This document shows, piece by piece, positions 9,701 to 17,420 of a stretch of 64,000 nt of DNA. Below the pieces are notes generated by a model. That model was not told the origin of the DNA, searched no databases, and saw only the letters and a program-made list of their open reading frames with translations. The stretch covers positions 294,738 through 358,737 of the forward strand of contig NZ_JAGFNZ010000003.1 of the NCBI RefSeq assembly GCF_019448085.1, in the 5' to 3' direction. The position numbers and the translations under genes are program-made. Every line of letters starts with the position of its first letter. Positions within the stretch are counted from its first letter, which is position 1. This DNA is from Caproiciproducens faecalis (GTDB lineage Bacteria; Bacillota; Clostridia; Oscillospirales; Acutalibacteraceae).

Positions 9701-10256
9701 TGTACTTCATGCTGTCTAAAACCGTCTCGTAAAACATTTCCTGCATGTTGATACCTTTTAGCTCCGGAAGCGGATTGTCCTGCAAAGTATTCGTAATGTT
9801 GTCGTAGTCATGCTCCAGTGTGTGGGTAATCACTGTGCTTAGAAAATCCTTAAACGGAGCACTGTCCGCGGTGATTCCATAACGGTCCTCAAAATCTGTG
9901 ATAGCTATATTATATTTATCGGCTGAAAGCTTCCAAGGTTGAGGAAGTGTTTTTTCCGCTCCATTTGTATCGGATACATCAAACAGAAATTTCAAGGTCA
10001 GCCAATGGTCGGTATCGATGATTGTTGGAATTCCCTTTGCTCCTGCATTCACACTGCGCCCAACTCTATTCCATGTTTCCATCGGGGCCAGGGCGGTTGC
10101 ATCCGGCCGCTGCGCGTAGGTCAGCAAGGCTGATGAAAAATCATATTTATAAATCCCGGACGCAAACCGGAGAAAGGATGTCCATTCCTTGTTGGAGGAT
10201 ACCACTTTTTGCTGTGTTTTTTGCAGTAATTCTTTGCATTCATTGAGTCTGTCCAT
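3768..10256 (-). CDS. Giant N6-adenine DNA methylase / SNF2-type helicase of mobile elements
   Basis: A 2162-aa protein. The ATG at 10256 has GGAGG 6 nt upstream; the frame opens at 10322 without a ribosome site. The N-terminal ~150 residues look ArdC/primase-associated. N6-methylase motif I is at ~675 (EPSCGTGRFFG) and motif IV appears as GNVPFGEF. SNF2-family helicase motifs follow: Walker A VGAGKT near 1350, VDEAH near 1510, FATGTPVSNS, and motif VI QREGRILRQGN near 1865. The C-terminus is coiled-coil-like and ends in EEGPEMAI. Such proteins are widespread in Firmicute ICEs and large plasmids and are thought to act on incoming element DNA, by methylation and strand remodelling in the cytoplasm. 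A palindrome copy sits in frame at 8589..8612 (KTGSTSAF). Confidence 0.85.
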   Translation of the reverse strand: MDRLNECKELLQKTQQKVVSSNKEWTSFLRFASGIYKYDFSSALLTYAQRPDATALAPMETWNRVGRSVNAGAKGIPTIIDTDHWLTLKFLFDVSDTNGAEKTLPQPWKLSADKYNIAITDFEDRYGITADSAPFKDFLSTVITHTLEHDYDNITNTLQDNPLPELKGINMQEMFYETVLDSMKYMIFSRVLPSEIPQFLAFSGLPLLEQPEHFTLLGNETVQRSCTLLRQIESTVRQIEHEQKRRQGHGISGERRVVISAVGSSGAGGRQAPDKVRDDVQKIPEGGASGPVRDSSAESRADGSLPSGGAGSKRVRGQSSPAAAQGTSGAEDGRLYGDSTVQQLAIQNSGGNDARERGVPEPITPITENEPTELFQGNGSVGFCLLPTINGKPAYTAFLSDYDFLHSYFFPALKNYQLLSIRESIYDFYLDREPGEKETAQFLKKAFNEHPSFIIHSTGGDAWVWFQPTGISLDIAMQEGDYSRKISWNECGKHIRNLINSGNFLEGKPAHGPQQLTFGALSPVSPGIPEDPPAHLQTQEPNAISEEAKTGSTSAFDYGTERINFRYTDTQEFAGGQKTHYKANVEAIKLLKTIEKEQRLATREEQQVLFKYVGWGGIPQAFDKKNEKWQKEYEELNQLLTPEEYAAARASTLTAFYTPPAVISAVHTALKNFEFTGGNILEPSCGTGRFFGFIPENIADFCNLFGVELDSITGRISQQLYQKANIQIRGFEKTAFPDNFFDLAFGNVPFGEFKVPDARYSKQNFLIHDYFFAKALDKVRPGGLIVFVTSKGTLDKANPEVRRYIARRAELIGAIRCPNTMMYTEGNTRVTSDLIFLQKRDRMVDIEPEWVNLTYLENGVPVNTYFADHPEMMLGDMVFDDSMYGSAKDTALIPHGGKDWREELIPAVNSLQWKVQEPEIELEDGEAAVSIPAGPNVRNYTYTIVENELYFRENSQMILQNIIGTREQRIRGMIEIRDTLREVIRVQSENYPDDVILTTQAKLEQLYDSFTYKYGYLTGIGNKLAFSSDSDYPLLTSLENIDEDGKVSKAAIFTKRTIRPPVEITSCETAVEALPHCLDVKGCVDIPYIAQLVGKPENEILDELKGLIYRDPQTGVLEAADAYLSGNVRQKLTDAETAAEKDDQYAANVEALRLVQPKDLDASQIDVKLGSPLLDRDDIKQFIVELLKPDSYDEMHLKVRYIPSQATWKINGVYHAGQRQKVLPGKTYGTSRIDAYDLIEISLNQKIPTIRDKQLDNSYKMNPRATAAARDKQRVIERKFEEWVFGEPQRRERLVWKYNQIYNNTRIRKYDGSYLTFPGMTPEITLNPHQKDAVARILQSGNTLLAHCVGAGKTYTMITAAMESKRLGLCNKSMMVVPGHLIDQWGADILKLYPGANVLLATKKDFEKQNRHRLVSRIATGDYDMVVIAQSSFEKIPVSPDRIERLLSKQIDDLMDAMEIAKQEDEKDWTVKAMERTKKSLEEQLKTLTNQSRKDDLLTFEELGVDQIFVDEAHYYKNLFVATKMVNVAGIGQQKAQKASDMLMKCRYINEIHNGQRGVVFATGTPVSNSMAELFTMQTYLEPEKLVAEGTAHFDAWAANYGRVVSSLELTPDGTQYRYKSRFAEFVNLPELMSLYSLVADIQSADMLKLPVPTLKSGSVITVLSKPSERQIQYVDEIVHRFEQIHNGEVEPFEDNALKATNDGRFCALDMRMIDPYAEDFPGSKINMAVGNIYDIWKRTANIKGTQMVFCDLSTPHEVIHMEMIDGVARMVNPNGKVCFNAYFDIRHKLLQFGVPEDEIAFIHDAKTEKQKEALFASMRAGKVRILLGSTPLMGAGTNAQRHLIALHHLDAPWRPADVEQREGRILRQGNENSEVGIYRYVTEGTFDAYSWQILEQKQRFISQISRGNVVDRHAADIDNTALDYATVKMIASKDPRIKEREELRVRVTQLSQLRSEYNHEKYDLEDDVLKRLPQKIKLNQQAMEGLRKDISLRDSNASEDFSIKLSGKTYVKREDAGAAILKNAGSFRKAGEYLPIGEYRGFRVELTYSEWEQAHSIVLCGATRRITEMGHSAIGCTARMDNLLRDLETAVSKCQREIDSAEKQLGEAKAQLALPWEHEQEYNEKAERLNQLDIEMAADIGSDQEQVVDSEEMEEGPEMAI
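8589..8612. repeat. Dispersed palindromic repeat, copy 3 (inside the methylase-helicase gene)
   Basis: Core GCGGAAGTGCTTCCGG at 8593..8608, in the linker just before the methylase domain. It is read as KTGSTSAF. Confidence 0.85.
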
Positions 10257-10281
10257 TGCGGACCTCCATTCACATAAATTG

Positions 10282-10305
10282 AGCGGCCGGATTGCTCCGG
10301 CCGCC
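10282..10305 (-). terminator. GC-rich hairpin between the pilus operon and the methylase-helicase gene
   Basis: Perfect 9-bp stem GCGGCCGGA / TCCGGCCGC with a 4-nt loop, 14 bp after the pseudopilin stop and 26 bp before the helicase ATG. There is no U-tract, so it may be an attenuator or mRNA stabiliser rather than a true terminator. Confidence 0.5.
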
Positions 10306-10318
10306 CTTATAAAATCAC

Positions 10319-13111
10319 TCATCCATTAATATTATAACTTGTGCCATCCTTTAAGTAGACTTTTATCGTAACTCTAGTATTACACTTTGTTCCCCAAGTA
10401 AAATACATGCTGCAAATTTTTGAATCATCTGCAGAACCATACACATATATAGCTCCCTTGTATTCACTTCCACCCCCATTTCCATTCGTGCCCCCAGTAT
10501 CATAGCCTCTGGCTGGCAAATTAGCCTGTACAGGGATTACATAGTTTCCAGATGCATCAGTAAAACTACTCATATAACAAGCATACTGTGCATCCATGCT
10601 ACCCGGTTTTACATAACTGGTAAACCGCTTTGTGTTATTGTTTACATCTTTCAACACAAAAGAAAAATATCCACGATTAAAACTACTATCACCCACTGCA
10701 CTTGGAGTAACCTCTATTCTATCAATATCAAGGGGCTTATAATAGTGATAATCTACTTCATAGCCACTTCCATCAGTATAATTTGTATTCGCAGTGTAAT
10801 TAATATAACTAGGGTTTACAACAGAATGATCATATTTACTGCCCCAATCATCATCACATGTGAACTTCTCATTCCAACTCTGATTCTCCGAAGTACCCGT
10901 AAAGTTCATTAAAAAGGGCTTTCCGTCAAGAGGTATCACTTTAACCTTTATAGTTGCACTGTCATAATGTTCACGACTCCCATAATCAGAACGTATGGTT
11001 ATTGTATTTAGTGTTATTCCACTCGGATATCTATACATATCTGAGGTACCTGAACCATAACTATAATGATTATGAGGCTTAGCAAGCTGCACGTCATTAA
11101 CAGAAACAGTTCCTCCCACTAAAAAGAAATCTCCCCAGTCAATAGTAACCGCAATTCCGCTTCCTGCAGGAAGTACCACAGGTTCCTTAAACGTATAAAC
11201 TACCTGTCCATATCCGTTTTTCCGACTACTATTCTGAGAATAATTAGCATACAGTGAAGCCGTATTGCTGTTATCACTTGCACTGCAATAGGATGACGAT
11301 GTTTCATATGTCCATCGATATGCCCTTTCTTTGAAATGTGCAGTTACTGTAACGTCTTCGCTCAGGTTATAAATGGTGTATGTAGTGCTCGCGCCGATGA
11401 CTGCACCGCTTGAATTTGTCCAACTAACAAACTCATAGTTGTAATCCGGTACTGCGGTCAGCGTTACATTCATCCCGGCCCAATAGATTCCGGTTCCCTC
11501 CACATGGCCGTGTACCGCGTTGGCTGACACGACATAGGTGTTCGGTTTAACTTCAACAACGCAATTCGCGGTAAATCCTCCATCCTGTGTAGTTACCGTT
11601 ATAGTTGCCGTTCCTACGCCGGTGCCGGTGATTACCCCGGACTGGTTAACAGAGCAGACCGCACTGTTGGAGGATGACCAGGTAATTGCCTTATTGGTCG
11701 CGTCTGCAGGCCATACCGTCGCGTACAGGATATCGCTCGTTTCTTTGATTATGGAAATAATGGTTTTATTCAGCGTTACCCCTGTGACCGGGATAGTGAC
11801 CGTAACGGTGCATTGCGCCATATGGACGTTGTCTTTTGCGGTCGCGGAGATCACGGAGGTACCGGCACGAACGGCAGTCACATTGCCGTCCTGATCGACC
11901 GTGCAAACTTCTGGACTAGAGCTGGCCCACATCACACCCGGATTAGTTGCGTCTTCCGGCGTGACTGTTGCGGTCAGCTTTTCACTGGATTCCGGTCTTA
12001 ATGTCATTTCAGTCTTATTTAAGCTCACACCGGATACCGGGCTTTCCACAGTGACCTGACAGGTGGCCATTACGCCGCCCGACCGTGCTTCTACGGATAT
12101 TTCAGCGGTTCCGGGGCTGACTGCGGTCACTTTTCCGTTTGCATCAATGGTGCAGATATCGGAATTCGATGTTGTCCACCACAGGGACTTGTCCGTTGCG
12201 TTGTCCGGCGCAACGGTAGCAACCAGCGTTTCGCTGGCACCTTTGTTCAGCTTTAGATTAGTTTTGTTCAGCGCTACATGGGTAACCGGATTGACAACCG
12301 TAACGTCGCATTCTGCCATTCTGCCGTCCGACATGGCAAGGACAGTGGTCGTTCCTGCGTCCATGCCTTTCACTAGCCCCGCCCTGTTGACGGTGGCCAC
12401 TCCATCATTGGCTGAAACCCATGTAACATCCGGGTCGGTGGCGTCATCGGGTGAAACTTCTGCGGACAGGCTGGCATATTCACCCTTTTGCAGGGTCAAA
12501 GCAGACTCATTCAATGCGACACCTGTCACCGGAATGCCGTCGTCATCGGAGCCGTCGCCGTCGCCTGCGCCCAATTCCCCCTGTGGAGAATACCCCGCGG
12601 TGACTTTCATAGGGACAACCATCGGCGGAAGGGCCGACCAGCCAAAGGAGAGGGGAACCGTTAATGTGTAGGTAGCTGTGCCGATAAACTGCTGCGTAAT
12701 ATCCGGATTATCCGGAGCAAGCGGCGCATTGTGCAGCTGCACCGACATATTGCTGATTTTGTATTCCGTTTTGCCGTTACTGGTTTTCGTTCCATTGCTG
12801 GTTCCCAGCTTGGCGTCTATTTTGGAATTGATATTGATGAGATCAACGTTTTCTGTCCAGTCTGTACTTTCGAGCTTGTATCCGCCGGAATACCCTTCCC
12901 GCAGACCGGGATACAGCTGATCGTATTGTTCCGTGCAGGCCTGCGTAATGGCGGACTGCACCGCGTCCCGGCTGCCCTGCGCGACAGTGTTTAACCGGGA
13001 ATATTCCCACATGGTTGTACCTAAAATGATCACTCCCAGCACCAAAAAGGGAATGATGATGATCGTGCTGCCACTTTTATCCGCTAAAATGGTTTTTAAT
13101 CTATGTTTCAT
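10319..13111 (-). CDS. TadE/G-like giant pseudopilin with Ig-like (Big2) repeats, probable pilus adhesin
   Basis: A 930-aa protein. The ATG at 13111 overlaps the upstream stop as ATGA; an in-frame TTG six bases earlier is the alternative. Residues 1-35 are a pseudopilin-like segment (KSGSTIIIIPFLVLGVI) followed by an amphipathic helix, as in TadE/TadG minor pilins. After an acidic linker (GDGDGSDDDG) come four Big2 Ig-like domains of ~78 residues (each starts VT/SGVxLN and contains a VTW or MWAS strand), then an InlB-type B-repeat (HGHVEGTG...WTNSSGA...VTAHF), then a ~330-residue beta-rich, Ser/Tyr/Asn-rich C-terminal region. It closes the Tad operon and is inferred to be a tip or surface adhesin that helps mating-pair contact. 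GC content falls in the C-terminal third (10320..11330). Confidence 0.75.
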   Translation of the reverse strand: MKHRLKTILADKSGSTIIIIPFLVLGVIILGTTMWEYSRLNTVAQGSRDAVQSAITQACTEQYDQLYPGLREGYSGGYKLESTDWTENVDLININSKIDAKLGTSNGTKTSNGKTEYKISNMSVQLHNAPLAPDNPDITQQFIGTATYTLTVPLSFGWSALPPMVVPMKVTAGYSPQGELGAGDGDGSDDDGIPVTGVALNESALTLQKGEYASLSAEVSPDDATDPDVTWVSANDGVATVNRAGLVKGMDAGTTTVLAMSDGRMAECDVTVVNPVTHVALNKTNLKLNKGASETLVATVAPDNATDKSLWWTTSNSDICTIDANGKVTAVSPGTAEISVEARSGGVMATCQVTVESPVSGVSLNKTEMTLRPESSEKLTATVTPEDATNPGVMWASSSPEVCTVDQDGNVTAVRAGTSVISATAKDNVHMAQCTVTVTIPVTGVTLNKTIISIIKETSDILYATVWPADATNKAITWSSSNSAVCSVNQSGVITGTGVGTATITVTTQDGGFTANCVVEVKPNTYVVSANAVHGHVEGTGIYWAGMNVTLTAVPDYNYEFVSWTNSSGAVIGASTTYTIYNLSEDVTVTAHFKERAYRWTYETSSSYCSASDNSNTASLYANYSQNSSRKNGYGQVVYTFKEPVVLPAGSGIAVTIDWGDFFLVGGTVSVNDVQLAKPHNHYSYGSGTSDMYRYPSGITLNTITIRSDYGSREHYDSATIKVKVIPLDGKPFLMNFTGTSENQSWNEKFTCDDDWGSKYDHSVVNPSYINYTANTNYTDGSGYEVDYHYYKPLDIDRIEVTPSAVGDSSFNRGYFSFVLKDVNNNTKRFTSYVKPGSMDAQYACYMSSFTDASGNYVIPVQANLPARGYDTGGTNGNGGGSEYKGAIYVYGSADDSKICSMYFTWGTKCNTRVTIKVYLKDGTSYNING

Positions 13112-13500
13112 TTCCAATATACCTCCGATTGGCCGCTTGCTTTTCCTTGAAGCGTTACCGGAAAAGAGCCTACATTTCCAAACAGCCCTAGGTTATATGT
13201 TGTTGTGCAGGTTACGGTAATTGTGTCATTGAGCTGAATAGTCCCTGTCTTTGACCATTCAACATTCGGAGAAATTCCTATAGATTGGTTTAATTTTTCC
13301 TCCTTCTCTGCGGTTTCGGTTCCCACGCGCCCGGAGATTTCCGCCACGCGACACAGCTCCCCCGCATAGGTATCCAGTTTTTGCTTCACCAGAAATGCCG
13401 GAGAAACTTTTAGAAAGAAAGCCACACAGAAGGCAATCGCCATCACGAGGATCGGCAGGGAAATAATGGTGTCTCCACGTCTTGATTTGATGTACCGCAT
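13108..13500 (-). CDS. DUF4320 / TadE-like pseudopilin
   Basis: A 130-aa protein with a basic start (MRYIKSRRGDTIISLPILVMAI) and one N-terminal hydrophobic helix. This is the layout of TadE-like minor pilins and of DUF4320 proteins in Firmicute Tad clusters. The G-D-T-I-I-x-L-P segment parallels G-S-T-I-I-x-I-P of the following giant pseudopilin, so both may be processed by the operon's prepilin peptidase. The rest (~95 residues) is predicted extracytoplasmic. A ribosome site lies upstream (AAAGGAGTAAACC). It overlaps the next gene by 4 bp. Confidence 0.65.
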   Translation of the reverse strand: MRYIKSRRGDTIISLPILVMAIAFCVAFFLKVSPAFLVKQKLDTYAGELCRVAEISGRVGTETAEKEEKLNQSIGISPNVEWSKTGTIQLNDTITVTCTTTYNLGLFGNVGSFPVTLQGKASGQSEVYWK

Positions 13501-13521
13501 GGTTTACTCCTTTTCTGTAGA

Positions 13522-14388
13522 TTAAAACAAGGTTCCAAGGTAGCTGCCCACCTGCTTGAAAACAACGAATAAGTAGGTGCCGATAATGCAGGCGAGAAGA
13601 AGATAAGAGTATTTTTTCAGTTTACCGGGACGTTTCTGCGCTTCCTTCCGAAGCGCCTGTATTTCCAGTTTTTGATAGTCGTGACTCAGCATAGCAAACT
13701 GAATTTCTCCGTTGCTTCCGTTCAGGACGGTCAGCAGCCCACGCACTACCTCACTAAGCATCCCGCTTCCCACTCTTCCGGAAAGATGGTTCAGTCCCTG
13801 CTCCTGTGAACCGGACTTCATATCGGCAATCGTGATTTCCAACTCGTTTTTAAATACCGGCCCGGCGCTTTCACGGTAGCCTTCCAGCAGAGACAGCACG
13901 TCCCTTGTGGCGCTAATCTCTTGTGCGATGGTCGCCACGAACCGGGGCAGCTCCCGTTCGATACTTTTTCTTTTATCTGCTGCGATTTTTTCCGCCGCCT
14001 TGGTGCTGTCCCAAAACTTGTTAATCGCCAGAATCAGAACTACCGGAACCAGTAATGGGGATATCCAATAGCAGGGAATCACAAGCAAAAGTCGAACTCC
14101 GGTTTTGACAATAATGTCCGACAGGTAAGCTTCCGGAGACAGCTCTATTCCGGCGTATTTCAATGTCGTCGCCATTGACCGGCGGCGGTATTCGTCAAGC
14201 CGGATATATTTCGCAAGGATACCGGCCCACTGTCGGAGCAGGGCGTGATATCCTCTTGCCTTCTGGTTCTGTGTCAACTTCAAAGCTGCCCGCGTCGCTT
14301 CCAAAGTGGGCATACGCAGCAGATCGCTGAGGATAAAATAGCAGCCTGCCGCCGTAAAGATACCGGCCCCTATCATTGTCGATGTCAT
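13522..14388 (-). CDS. tadC: TadC-like pilus assembly membrane protein
   Basis: A 288-aa protein with a T2SS-F/TadC layout: an N-terminal membrane helix, a cytoplasmic region (residues ~30-95), two central helices (~95-130), a helical cytoplasmic region with FVATIAQEISATRDVLSLLEGYRE, and a C-terminal helix. It pairs with TadB as the inner-membrane platform for the TadA ATPase. The ATG has GGAGG 8 nt upstream, and the start lies 5 bp past the tadB stop. Assignment as TadC rather than TadB rests on order after tadA-tadB. Confidence 0.7.
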   Translation of the reverse strand: MTSTMIGAGIFTAAGCYFILSDLLRMPTLEATRAALKLTQNQKARGYHALLRQWAGILAKYIRLDEYRRRSMATTLKYAGIELSPEAYLSDIIVKTGVRLLLVIPCYWISPLLVPVVLILAINKFWDSTKAAEKIAADKRKSIERELPRFVATIAQEISATRDVLSLLEGYRESAGPVFKNELEITIADMKSGSQEQGLNHLSGRVGSGMLSEVVRGLLTVLNGSNGEIQFAMLSHDYQKLEIQALRKEAQKRPGKLKKYSYLLLACIIGTYLFVVFKQVGSYLGTLF

Positions 14389-14393
14389 AGTAA

Positions 14394-15335
14394 TTACCTC
14401 CTGTACTCAACCGGGCGTGTATTTCTCACAACCGCTATCAAGGACACGAAAATCACAGTAAAGATAACGGTGACAATCAGCTGCCCGCCTGTCGTGTGCA
14501 TCAGGGTATTGTACCACTCGATGTTGATGGTACGAAACAAGGGAAAATTCATGACAGTCAGGACGGCCATGCTGAGAAATTCTTTTAACGGTTCATACAT
14601 CATATTGTTCAGATCTCCCGACACTTCCCGAACTTCTGACAGCTTTCCCACGATGGGCTGCAGCGTACTCTTCAAGGTACGGTTATCTTGACACAGGATA
14701 ATTTGATCCACCCATTCCTTAAAGACCGCATTGTCAATGCTGTTCCTCATTTCTTCCAGCAGAGCCGGAATGTCTGTTGAAATCATACTGGACTGGACGA
14801 GAAACTTTTCAAATACTTCCTTTACAGGGTACTGCAAAGAATTTACATTCTCCCGGATTGCCACGAGGATATTATCAGTGCGGTTATACGACGAGGTAAT
14901 CATGTTCAGCGCGGTTTCCAATTCATCGTTGAGCTGCCGTTTGAACTTTGTTGCCGTTGCAAGAATCGTAAGCCAGGGTATAAGGGCAAGGCCCCCTGCC
15001 AAAACAGGCGTTAAAAAGTAATTCCCCATGATGAGGCTGATCAGGACGCCGATGGTAAAAAAAACGACCGATGCCAACACATACTTTGGCAAACGGTCTG
15101 TCCGGTGCGTCAGCTCCAGCACGGATTTGGATTCCAATAACATTTGCTGGATCCCACGCGGTTCATGTTTCTTCATGCTCCGTCTGATCTGCTCTTTCAT
15201 GCTGAGCTTTCGGTGCGGCCGCATAGCAAACACTATGCTTTTCAGGCTCTTTGCAAACTCGGTTGGCTGAATATCCAGCAGCAGAAACACTCCCGTGTAA
15301 AAGGCCGCAAAGCCCATAAAGTAAAATAGGCTCAT
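14394..15335 (-). CDS. tadB: TadB-like pilus assembly membrane protein
   Basis: A 313-aa protein. The ATG at 15335 overlaps the tadA stop (ATGA) and has AGGAGG 8 nt upstream; an in-frame extension to 15431 lies within tadA and is rejected. Hydrophobic segments at ~5-25, ~85-130 and two near the C-terminus flank a cytoplasmic T2SS-F-like domain (DELETALNMITSSYNRTDNILVAI). Forms the membrane platform with TadC. Confidence 0.7.
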   Translation of the reverse strand: MSLFYFMGFAAFYTGVFLLLDIQPTEFAKSLKSIVFAMRPHRKLSMKEQIRRSMKKHEPRGIQQMLLESKSVLELTHRTDRLPKYVLASVVFFTIGVLISLIMGNYFLTPVLAGGLALIPWLTILATATKFKRQLNDELETALNMITSSYNRTDNILVAIRENVNSLQYPVKEVFEKFLVQSSMISTDIPALLEEMRNSIDNAVFKEWVDQIILCQDNRTLKSTLQPIVGKLSEVREVSGDLNNMMYEPLKEFLSMAVLTVMNFPLFRTINIEWYNTLMHTTGGQLIVTVIFTVIFVSLIAVVRNTRPVEYRR

Positions 15336-16693
15336 TTTTCCTGTCCTCCTTTCAGGAACGATTGAAGAAGATCTTCCGGAATGCCCTTTCTGCGCAGACG
15401 CTTCTGCATCTGCACAGAAATCGTTCCACACTTTATGAATTCCCCATGTATAACCGTCTTTCCATTAACAACTTCGTTATATTTTGTATCGTACCGCCAT
15501 AAGGGAGTAACCTTTGGCCGGTCATTTTCCAGCGTGCATTCGCAGATTTGTGTAACACGGCGAACGCCATCCGCCATTTTTTCGGAATAAAAAAGAATGG
15601 GGAATGCTTTCACCGCCATGGAATAAAGGGTTTTGTCACTGAGGGTCGTTCCTTTGATACTTGCGAGCTGTACCAGCCTGTCCGGTATGGTTTCGGCACT
15701 GTCCGTATGTGTTGTGCCGATTACAGGATGCCCGGTGAGGGCGGCTTCGATCGTCTCAAACGCTTCGGAGCCTTTGACTTCGGCCATACAGATATAATCC
15801 GGATTCATCGTCATGCCCTGTTCCAGCAGCATTTGCTGGGTGATAGCTTGTTTTAGGTCTTCGGATTCCCGCGTGACGGTGTGGATGACACTGTTCAGTA
15901 TCCGATCAGCCGTATCTCTTACAATGAGATCGAATTCTCTCGTTCCGTTCTCTATGGTGTATAACTTTTTGCTGTACAATACTGCCGCCGCCATGATGAT
16001 GGCCATCAGGGTTGTTTTGCCGGCGTCGGTTTCCCCAGCCAGCATCAGGGATATGCCGTAACGGTACAAGGCAATGAGAAACTCCATCATTTCTGGAGTC
16101 AGTGTGCCAAATTTTATCAGGTCTTCTTTTTTGAGATGGTTCGGGTTTACAAACCGGATGCTCGCGGCAATACCGACATCATCATCCAGTGTTTCAAAGC
16201 CGCCATTTACGGTAATACGGATGTTTTTATCCAGATGCCCCCGGACAAGAGGACAGGCATAGTCCATATTAATTTTAGACTGGTGCAATAGCCGGGTAAG
16301 TACATCCCGCGCGTGCTTTGGGGATAAAAATTGTCCTTTTGCCGGTTCCATTCTCGAACCGGCAAACTTTACCCATATGCAGTCCCAGGAATTGATTTCA
16401 ATTCCTTCCACATTGGAGATTTCATAATTTAGATAAGGCGTCAAGAAACTATATTCTGCCATTTCCCGGTACAGCCGGTTTGTCAGCTGTTCCGGGTTCA
16501 TACCGTCCACACTCAGCCGATTATCCATCAAAAACTGCCGAATTGCGGAGATCAGCATGTCTTTGCGGTCATTTCCCTCTCCGGACAACAGCTCTTTATA
16601 CTGTTCCGACATGTATCCCTGTACTTTTTCCAGCAGCTCAGGAAAATCCATACTGTTCTGCCGGCTCATAAACAGTTCTGTGTTTTTAATCAA
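15332..16693 (-). CDS. tadA: TadA/CpaF-type pilus assembly ATPase
   Basis: A 453-aa secretion ATPase of the T2SS-E/CpaF family. Walker A is LAGETDAGKTTLM (GETDAGKT instead of the common GGTGSGKT), at about residue 225. The Asp box region YTIENGTREFDL, Walker B-like PDYICMAEVKGSEAFE and the His box GHPVIGTTHTDSAETIPDRL are all present. It powers pilin polymerisation at the cytoplasmic face. The TTG start at 16693 is preferred because GGAGGAG lies 7 nt upstream; it overlaps the tadZ stop by 8 bp. Confidence 0.85.
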   Translation of the reverse strand: MIKNTELFMSRQNSMDFPELLEKVQGYMSEQYKELLSGEGNDRKDMLISAIRQFLMDNRLSVDGMNPEQLTNRLYREMAEYSFLTPYLNYEISNVEGIEINSWDCIWVKFAGSRMEPAKGQFLSPKHARDVLTRLLHQSKINMDYACPLVRGHLDKNIRITVNGGFETLDDDVGIAASIRFVNPNHLKKEDLIKFGTLTPEMMEFLIALYRYGISLMLAGETDAGKTTLMAIIMAAAVLYSKKLYTIENGTREFDLIVRDTADRILNSVIHTVTRESEDLKQAITQQMLLEQGMTMNPDYICMAEVKGSEAFETIEAALTGHPVIGTTHTDSAETIPDRLVQLASIKGTTLSDKTLYSMAVKAFPILFYSEKMADGVRRVTQICECTLENDRPKVTPLWRYDTKYNEVVNGKTVIHGEFIKCGTISVQMQKRLRRKGIPEDLLQSFLKGGQEK

Positions 16694-17420
16694 CCAAAAT
16701 CTCCTCCTTTATGATATTCCGAATAACCGGTTCATATTGCTTTGCCTCCCTGCCGGAGAAGGATTCCAATAACCGCACTTCATCAAACTGTGCTTTCAGG
16801 GCGTCCAGATGCGGAAGAAGGTAGGCTTTTCCCCCCAGGGCATCCTCATAGGTGCGCACCGGCTGTGATGGAAGTATGTTGTTTATGATATTGACATGGC
16901 GGTCGTAGTGAAACCGTTCTTCCGCGAGATACGGCCTTTGCGATTTAAGGTAGAGCAGGCTTTTCGGGTCAGCGTTCGTTACCCGCAGTACGGTCTTTGC
17001 CGCTTCCAGCGCGACCGCCGTGAAAACATTGGTCAGCAGATGGTGATAGCAGTCGATCACAACATGGTCGGCGGTGCCGCTCAATATGGAAAGCAAGTCC
17101 AGCACGCGTTTTTCTTTATACTCGCCGTAAGTAATTTCGTTTTCTCCGCTCTGATACCCCAACAGGCTTAGATTCCGTCCTGCGGGGATGAGGTGTTGAA
17201 AAACAGAAATGGACGTCATGGTGGGCTGGGTGAGCAGATGCCCCAGGGATTTTGTTTCGCCGGAAGGCGGGGCAGCCAACGAGATTGACGGCGTTACCTC
17301 ATCAGTCAGAATAAGTACAACGTTGCTGTTTTTAGCTAATTCCCTTGCTACTTTGATGCTTGTGGTAGTAGCCCCGCTTCCGGGGCTTCCCCACACGGCA
17401 GTAATTTTTTTATTGTCCAT
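16686..17420 (-). CDS. CpaE/TadZ-like P-loop protein
   Basis: A 244-aa protein with a MinD/ParA-like P-loop (WGSPGSGATTTSIKVA) near residue 10. The deviant motif lacks the usual GKT lysine pattern (GSGATT), as in many TadZ/CpaE proteins. HVVIDCYHHL is a Walker B-like strand. TadZ/CpaE proteins place the Tad machine at a cell site. The ATG at 17420 overlaps the cpaB end by 11 bp, with GGAGG 11 nt upstream. Confidence 0.7.
   Translation of the reverse strand: MDNKKITAVWGSPGSGATTTSIKVARELAKNSNVVLILTDEVTPSISLAAPPSGETKSLGHLLTQPTMTSISVFQHLIPAGRNLSLLGYQSGENEITYGEYKEKRVLDLLSILSGTADHVVIDCYHHLLTNVFTAVALEAAKTVLRVTNADPKSLLYLKSQRPYLAEERFHYDRHVNIINNILPSQPVRTYEDALGGKAYLLPHLDALKAQFDEVRLLESFSGREAKQYEPVIRNIIKEEILVD

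Noticed and set aside
11538..12671. Plus-strand open frames of 118 and 202 codons
   Set aside because: They are antisense to the Big2 repeats of the pseudopilin and mirror its repetitive codons.
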